Source: an uncultured Bacilli bacterium (GTDB taxonomy: Bacteria > Bacillota_I > Bacilli_A > RF39 > UBA660). Taken from it: a stretch of DNA of 5,035 nt. Both the position numbers and the translations under genes were made by a program. Location of the stretch: NCBI GenBank assembly GCA_910579455.1, contig CAJTUT010000037.1, positions 1 through 5,035 on the forward strand, in the 5' to 3' direction. Under the pieces are notes generated by a model. It saw only the letters and a program-made list of their open reading frames with translations. It did no database searches and was not told the DNA's origin. Position 1 is the first letter of the stretch, and the number at the start of each line of letters is the position of its first letter. This document shows, piece by piece, positions 3,917 to 5,035 of the stretch.

Positions 3917-4987
3917 ATGAGAAGTGATATATTAAATGCCCTAAAAATAGTATTAGTAACATTTTTATTTACTGCTATGATTATACCAATTATGAAAAAG
4001 ATTGCAGTACATATAGGGGCAGTGGATATTCCGAGAAAATCAGAGGGACATAGACACATTCATAAAAAGGTAACTCCTAAATTAGGAGCTTTAGGAATAT
4101 ATATTGGTTTTTTATTTGGATATATGCTATTTGGACAACAGAGTATTCAAATGAATTCCATTTTGATTAGTAGTTTTATTGTAATTTTAACCGGAATTAT
4201 TGATGATGTAAAAGAAATTAGAGCACATCAAAAAATGCTAGGACAATTAATAGCATCTGCAGTAATTGTTTTTTATGGAGGAATTTTGCTGAACAATATT
4301 ACAGCTTTTGGATTTTCAATTGATTTTGGTTTGTTTGCTTATCCATTAACAATGATTTTTATCGTCGCGTGTTGTAATATTATTAATTTGATCGATGGCT
4401 TAGATGGATTAAGTGGCGGAATTTGTAGTATTTTTTTCCTTACAATAGGAATTATAGGTTTTTATCAGGCTAGAAGCGGAAGCTTAGTTATGATTTTAAC
4501 ATTTATTATGTTAGGATCAACGCTCGGTTTTTTATTACATAATTTTTATCCAGCTAAGATCTTTGCAGGAGATTGTGCAACTTTTATGGGATTCATTATA
4601 TCCATTATAACTCTATTAGAGTTTAAAGGTCCTGCCTTAACCTCATTTTTTGTACCACTTTTAATATTAGGAATTCCTATTTTGGATACGACTTTTGCTA
4701 TTATTAGAAGAATGCTAAATAAAAAACCTATATTTTCAGCAGATAAACAGCATTTGCATCATCAATTATTAGGAATGAATTTTTCTCAAAGAACAACAGT
4801 TTTAATTATATATGGAATGAATATTTTATTTGCAATCGCGTCAATTTTATACACAATAAAGGACCCTTTACTAGGTCAGATTCTTTATATTATAATATTT
4901 ATTATTGTATTATGGTTTGTTCTTCATACAAGTATTATTACGGATAAGACAAAGAAAAAAAATAAGAAAAAGGAACCGAAAAAATAA
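3917..4987 (+). CDS. tagO: Polyprenyl-phosphate N-acetylhexosamine-1-phosphate transferase (TagO/WecA family)
   Basis: This 356-residue integral membrane enzyme belongs to the MraY/WecA/TagO family. TagO-type members transfer GlcNAc-1-phosphate from UDP-GlcNAc to undecaprenyl phosphate on the cytoplasmic face, the first step of wall teichoic acid and related surface-polymer synthesis. Visible motifs are DIPRK with a nearby HRHIHKKVTPKLGALGI, the metal-binding D96-D97 in GIIDDVKEI, NLIDGLDGLSGG at 157-168, PAKIFAGD with D219, and HLHHQLL at 279-285. About ten hydrophobic segments cover most of the chain, and a lysine-rich tail ends it. After GD the sequence reads CATFMG where many relatives have xGSxFLG, a mild deviation. 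Length fits TagO. The HLHH motif and absence of MraY features favour TagO/WecA, but the exact acceptor polymer is unknown. The ATG at 3917 follows AGAGG (3906-3910) by six bases; an in-frame open stretch back to 3752 overlaps mbl and its terminator and is not coding. Confidence 0.92.
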   Translation: MRSDILNALKIVLVTFLFTAMIIPIMKKIAVHIGAVDIPRKSEGHRHIHKKVTPKLGALGIYIGFLFGYMLFGQQSIQMNSILISSFIVILTGIIDDVKEIRAHQKMLGQLIASAVIVFYGGILLNNITAFGFSIDFGLFAYPLTMIFIVACCNIINLIDGLDGLSGGICSIFFLTIGIIGFYQARSGSLVMILTFIMLGSTLGFLLHNFYPAKIFAGDCATFMGFIISIITLLEFKGPALTSFFVPLLILGIPILDTTFAIIRRMLNKKPIFSADKQHLHHQLLGMNFSQRTTVLIIYGMNILFAIASILYTIKDPLLGQILYIIIFIIVLWFVLHTSIITDKTKKKNKKKEPKK

Positions 4988-4999
4988 GGTTGCTTTTTT
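4971..4999 (+). terminator. Possible weak terminator of tagO
   Basis: AGGAACC (4971-4977) can pair with GGTTGCT (4988-4994) with one G-G mismatch and a ten-base loop, followed by a run of six T ending at 4999. The left arm lies inside the last codons of tagO. The stem is imperfect, so this is tentative. Confidence 0.35.
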
Positions 5000-5018
5000 G
5001 TTATAAAAAAAGAGGTAA

Positions 5019-5035
5019 ATGGAAAAATGTGGTAA
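5019..5035 (+). CDS. Possible start of a further gene, cut by the window edge
   Basis: ATG at 5019 is followed by GAA AAA TGT GGT and the window ends. GAGG at 5012-5015 lies only three bases before it, which is close for a ribosome binding site. A second ATG at 5027 is followed by a stop after one codon and can be excluded. Too little is present to name a product. Confidence 0.3.

Noticed and set aside
3841..4059. Reverse-strand open frame of 72 codons over the tagO start
   Set aside because: It is antisense to the tagO promoter and N-terminal coding region; its hydrophobicity mirrors the membrane helices of tagO.
5027..5035. ATG at 5027 as the next gene start
   Set aside because: It is followed by TGG and then a TAA stop.

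Overview
The window is AT-rich DNA with every convincing gene on the + strand. It uses the standard genetic code: TGA ends two genes and tryptophan is TGG. It holds a compact piece of the chromosome of a low-GC, endospore-forming bacterium of the Bacillota. A membrane-protein gene of the DUF1146 (YwzB) type, spoIIQ, spoIIID and an mreB-family gene most like mbl follow one another in the relative order known from Bacillus subtilis, although murA and spoIID, which lie between ywzB and spoIIQ there, are absent. This points to Bacilli or a related lineage such as Erysipelotrichia-like or uncultured gut groups. The exact taxon cannot be fixed from the sequence.

Layout: (1) Positions 1-116 may hold the C-terminal end of an unidentified gene. 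(2) rpmE (ribosomal protein L31, zinc-binding type) has its own promoter, a hairpin in its leader and a strong terminator. (3) A gap of about 140 bases without visible genes ends in a promoter for a three-gene overlapping unit: an unrecognised 160-residue protein, a divergent RpiB/LacA/LacB-family isomerase, and the 64-residue DUF1146 membrane protein. (4) spoIIQ and spoIIID, the sporulation genes, come next; each has a sequence upstream that resembles the sporulation sigma factor expected for it (sigma-F and sigma-E), but these matches are imperfect. (5) mbl has its own promoter and a terminator that starts inside its stop codon. (6) A polyprenyl-phosphate N-acetylhexosamine-1-phosphate transferase of the TagO/WecA family follows, with an extended -10 promoter inside a palindrome. 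(7) The last bases may be the start of another gene.

Functionally the right half joins cell-envelope shape (Mbl), wall-polymer initiation (TagO-like) and spore engulfment (SpoIIQ) with the mother-cell regulator SpoIIID. The left half is housekeeping (L31, pentose phosphate isomerase) plus one orphan gene. I found no mobile element, CRISPR array, tRNA, rRNA or defence system, and nothing that amounts to a wholly new system. The points most worth a second look are the active-site substitutions in the RpiB-like protein, the orphan gene translationally tied to it, the lost metal ligand in SpoIIQ, and the regulatory hairpin or palindrome upstream of rpmE and tagO.
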